DNA of 64,000 bases, from positions 7,982,880 through 8,046,879 of the forward strand of contig ML133383.1 of assembly GCA_003864495.1 (NCBI GenBank), in the 5' to 3' direction. Within the stretch, counting starts at the first letter, position 1. Every line of letters begins with the position of its first letter. The DNA comes from Nemopilema nomurai. Lineage: Eukaryota; Cnidaria; Scyphozoa; Rhizostomeae; Rhizostomatidae. The translations under genes were made by a program, and so were the position numbers. Below, piece after piece: positions 61,401 through 64,000 of this stretch. Below the pieces are notes generated by a model. It was not told the DNA's origin. It did not search any database and worked only from the letters and a program-made list of their open reading frames with translations.

Positions 61401-63482
61401 AGTAATTGAGAGAGCATTGTAAAACATTCTCCCAAAAACTATTTTAAAACAAAAATAAGGTGAAAAAGCAACCTTACAGTCACAATGTTTGAAAGATGAA
61501 TGAAGGAGATTATTGAACAGGTAACAGAAAACCTAAAAAGAGGCAATTCAAACAGAACAGGACTGCATAGGCTTAAGTAAAACATTGACTAGGCTTATAC
61601 AAGGAGATCACAATATCCTGAAACTGGATGGTGTATGGCTCCTATTTGTTAAATTTATCCCAAGCTGTGACCAGGCATGAATATGAACAAACATAAATAT
61701 ATAACGTTAATAGAACAAAACCAGGCCTAATACAACAGCTAACATATTTGAGAGTAAAACAGCGTGGTAAGCTAGTTATCTAAGAGTCCATTGTCCAATA
61801 AGCTTCAACATAACGTAACAGGTGACAACAGCAAGCGTATAATAATAAATCATATATTCTAATACTATTGGACAAGATATGTAGATAACTTTTGCAGAAA
61901 GGCTTCCAGTGCTTTCGACTAGCCACTGTTTTTTGACACCAATTTTGCCAATTTGTTGATAACAAAAACAACTGAAAGACTTCCTAACCAGTCTTTAATC
62001 TGAAACATGCAATAAACTGTCACAAATTCAATGGGTACTATATTTACCAGCCAAAGCTCTATCTAAGACTTTTATTGCCAAAGTCATCAAGGGCCAGCAT
62101 TTTCTGCATATATCAGCTCCACTAAAAAAACCAGTATTGAGTATTATAGATCCAACTCAAGAGAGATTTCCACACCATGAAATTTTTTTCTCATTAATGA
62201 GTTACTAACATTCTGAACTATATTGTTTACTGCAAGAGAGAATGAGCTGCTTATGAAATGCAGCTGCTGCTATAACAAACACTGACAAGTGGCCACAAGA
62301 AATTCTTAAGATTGATCTGGTGGCTTTTGTGCCTCTCTTATAAGCTCAAATGATGTCACCTTGTCAGACATTTACTGTATGCAGAAAGAAAAATTGGATA
62401 ACAAGCATTGGAAGAGGGAAGAATTATGCAATTGAATGCAATTGAATTGATAAGATAAAACATACGTGCAGCAGGTTCTAACTTCATCATAATCTGTCAT
62501 ATCAATATCAAAAACAAGCTCTTTTTCCTGTGCATAAAATGCACTAGCATGATATGCTTTGTGCTCTTTTGGCTTGAAAGAATACATACAACTAAAATTA
62601 CTATGGATTAAAAACAAAAGGTACAAGAAATCCAAGCTTAATGCTATTAGTTGCGCAAATTGTAGTCACACAAAAACTGTATTTCTTCTACATTTAAATA
62701 GACTCTTTCACTTAAATTCATCAAAGTCATTAACATGTATTCAAAGTCAACCCACAAAAACAACATTAATAGTTATCTAAACAAAGAAAACAAATAGCAT
62801 TTGGTCCATATCTGGTGCTGGTCCTCAATGCCACAGGAGAAATGTTTTGATATTGGTTTCCACTGACTGCATTGCTCAACCCATATGGACAATCTAAGCC
62901 ATTGTTGTCTTGTTTTGCATTCAGATTATATAGAGCCAAGGGTGAGAGAGAGAGGCGATGAATGGCCTGTGTATTCTGTAGCTCTGACTGTGACTGACTT
63001 AACTGAACTTTCCAAAAGTGACAATGGATGAGAGAAAACGATGAAATGATGATGAAATCAGAATGTAAATGTCTAGGTGGTGGAATGAGGAAAGATGTGT
63101 AATCATGTTATGTGTAAACAAATGAATCACTACAAGTCAACCAATAGTATAGCCAATTATCCAAGCAAAGTTTACAGCAAAATTTAAAGCTCAAATAAAT
63201 GAATTTTTTCCAACTTGTTTATGTATATATATTTAGCTTAAAATTGTCTTAAATGATTATACAATCTTTTTTACACTATTATTGACAAATCTTTTGAAAT
63301 GTTATGAAAACACTCATCTCTTACCTTGGCAGTAAAAACTGCCCCTATGTCTATCTTGTAAGGTTGTCGCTTTTGAATCTCTTTTTCCATTTCTTCTTGA
63401 CTTGTAAATGATAAATACCTGATATACACATCATCTTTTAGGGTGAATGAAAACTCTCTCTTGTCAAAATATGTCTTGTCAG
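58273..63482 (-). CDS. DNA primase small (catalytic) subunit, ten exons, 5' end outside window
   Basis: Exons on the minus strand: 63482..63325, 62572..62466, 62121..62048, 61364..61228, 60884..60826, 60466..60354, 60188..60088, 59417..59288, 58776..58707, 58432..58273. All ten join in frame to give 369 residues. PRIM1 is the catalytic subunit of the pol alpha-primase complex, which makes RNA primers at replication origins and on the lagging strand. The Asp-x-Asp metal site is in VFDIDMTDYD (62501-62509). The zinc cysteines are in CCTGADICRKC, the nucleotide-binding [12 protein letters not shown] is at about 61,309-61,329, and the third carboxylate is in YPRLDINVSKG. Human PRIM1 has 420 residues; about 40 N-terminal residues lie beyond the window. 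After ISSLCDEID the C-terminus no longer resembles the human protein. Confidence 0.95.
58707..58776 (-). CDS. PRIM1 exon encoding VPIDTRKLDEFDPF
   Basis: Reads GKVCVPIDTRKLDEFDPF followed by NVPTI, matching the human VPIDLQKVDQFDPFTVPTI block. Acceptor TTCCACAG, donor AG|GTAAAA. It enters in phase 1 and leaves in phase 2. Confidence 0.9.
59288..59417 (-). CDS. PRIM1 exon with third catalytic aspartate
   Basis: Reads from SLGNSKYIADEIM through CQYVYPRLDINVSKGLNHLL to KSPFCVHPKTG. The Asp in PRLDINV is the third metal-binding carboxylate of the family. Donor ACAG|GTGCTA, phase 1. Confidence 0.93.
60088..60188 (-). CDS. PRIM1 exon (helical subdomain)
   Basis: Reads GIREKMDRIWSGHSEEVNGK to ELQKELNNSR. 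It is poorly conserved and is placed by phase (enters 1, leaves 0) and by its neighbours. The donor AGG|GTTGGT is weak. An alternative GTATAT seven bases on would break the frame into the next exon. Confidence 0.75.
60354..60466 (-). CDS. PRIM1 exon (helical subdomain)
   Basis: Reads SSLKFVTKYFTERFLHEQGI then LDTPDRWKKLLSIIPDD, aligning with human 'KSINIIKKYF...DILENKESWDKILALVPE'. It enters in phase 2 and leaves in phase 1. Confidence 0.88.
60826..60884 (-). CDS. PRIM1 short exon
   Basis: A 59-bp exon reading GGENQVKKVNFGRTVHPSI, equivalent to human GGQDVKKKVHLSEKIHPFI. Acceptor ATTATAAG, donor AG|GTAAGT. Confidence 0.9.
61228..61364 (-). CDS. PRIM1 exon with SGRRGVH nucleotide-binding motif
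   Basis: Reads [20 protein letters not shown], then WVCDEKARKLSQAARSAVAE and YLSLVK. The Ser, Arg and His of the SGRRGVH motif contact the incoming nucleotide in characterised primases. Acceptor TTTAACAG, donor AAG|GTATGT. Confidence 0.95.
62048..62121 (-). CDS. PRIM1 exon with zinc-site cysteines
   Basis: Reads GADICRKCWPLMTLAIKVLD then RALA. It provides the C-x2-C pair of the primase zinc site, the other two cysteines being at the end of the preceding exon. It is preceded by a good polypyrimidine acceptor (TTTTTTTAG). Confidence 0.93.
62466..62572 (-). CDS. PRIM1 exon with catalytic DxD
   Basis: Reads PKEHKAYHASAFYAQEKELV then FDIDMTDYDEVRTCC. The two aspartates of FDID bind the catalytic metals. 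Donor CAC|GTATGT, phase 2. Confidence 0.95.
63325..63482 (-). CDS. PRIM1 first exon inside the window (exon 2 of the gene)
   Basis: Reads DKTYFDKREFSFTLKDDVYI, then RYLSFTSQEEMEKEIQKRQP and YKIDIGAVFTAK, aligning with human residues from about 38 on. It enters in phase 1 (its first two bases finish a split codon). The exon with the initiator Met was not found up to 64,000. Confidence 0.93.
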
Positions 63483-64000
63483 CTAAAAAGAGAAGTGTTT
63501 CATTTTTAGCTTCATAAAGTCATCTAATTTAATTAGTCAAAAACACATCCTTTTGCTAGCAAAATTAGTATTAATATTACACAGCTTACACTTAGCTGAA
63601 GAAGAAAAGACACACATTTCAAAATAAAATCTGAAATCTTGATCACCAGTTGTTCTAAAAGCATTAAAATCTTTCTGAATGCTTTCCTGTCATTCAAGCT
63701 GGGATACCTTCTTAAAAGTTATTTCTGTGGTGTGGAAAGTCAGTTTATAGAAGGGCCATGTGAAAAAGTTGAGTATTTCAGGAAGTTGGGATATATTCTA
63801 GAGCCTAATGTCTTGTTGAAAATAGTTATGGTAAGATTAATGGTTGGATTCCTTTTATGGAGGATATAGCTCTAGGAAAACATTGAAGAAATATCTACAC
63901 CATGGTTAGATGCATTCAAAGTATTAAGGCTGTACAGACACATGATTTGGGTTCAGAGTGTGACAAAGAAACCAAGAACCTTTTAATGCCCAGTTAGGCT
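63483..64000 (-). other. Part of PRIM1 intron 1
   Basis: No primase N-terminal sequence (expected motif like LPELLKLYYRRLFP) was found on the minus strand here. A 76-codon plus-strand frame at 63639-63869 has no recognisable features. Confidence 0.6.

Overview
This is an AT-rich animal nuclear genome window: long introns, GT-AG splice sites, microsatellites, a large satellite block and three recognisable metazoan genes. The short first exon and overall form of the Otx gene, together with the MYND-type HIF prolyl hydroxylase, suggest a non-bilaterian animal, most likely a cnidarian (perhaps an anthozoan). The species cannot be fixed from sequence reading alone.

Layout. 1-14.2 kb: no recognised gene, possibly the upstream regulatory region of Otx. 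14,216-20,063 (+): a complete three-exon Otx homeobox gene, with a cluster of Otx-type TAATCC motifs in intron 1. 20.1-34.5 kb: intergenic DNA with simple repeats (a hairpin duplication, TTATG, CTAA, a 12-bp minisatellite, TAA). 34,576-39,288 (+): a two-exon EGLN/PHD gene for the HIF oxygen-sensing prolyl 4-hydroxylase; the MYND zinc finger is on exon 1 and the whole dioxygenase domain on exon 2, separated by a 3.7-kb intron. 41.1-55.2 kb: about 14 kb of tandem satellite DNA. Family A (175-bp monomer) flanks a roughly 10-kb array of family B (177-bp monomer). 55.3-55.65 kb: the frameshifted tail of a non-LTR retrotransposon reverse transcriptase. 58,273-63,482 (-): ten exons of PRIM1, the catalytic small subunit of DNA primase, with its 5' end beyond the right edge.

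The three genes serve different processes (developmental transcription, oxygen sensing, DNA replication) and nothing suggests joint function. The most unusual content is the satellite block. Two families with mostly different sequence share a perfect palindrome, CAAGGCTATAGCCTTG, in essentially every monomer. Family A also carries a second, adjacent palindrome and an eight-monomer (1,400-bp) higher-order repeat present twice with no difference seen. Family B carries many 1-3 bp deletions that fall where its own sequence variants differ, which points to assembly-consensus error. All coordinates and motifs were read by eye; no search or alignment was run.
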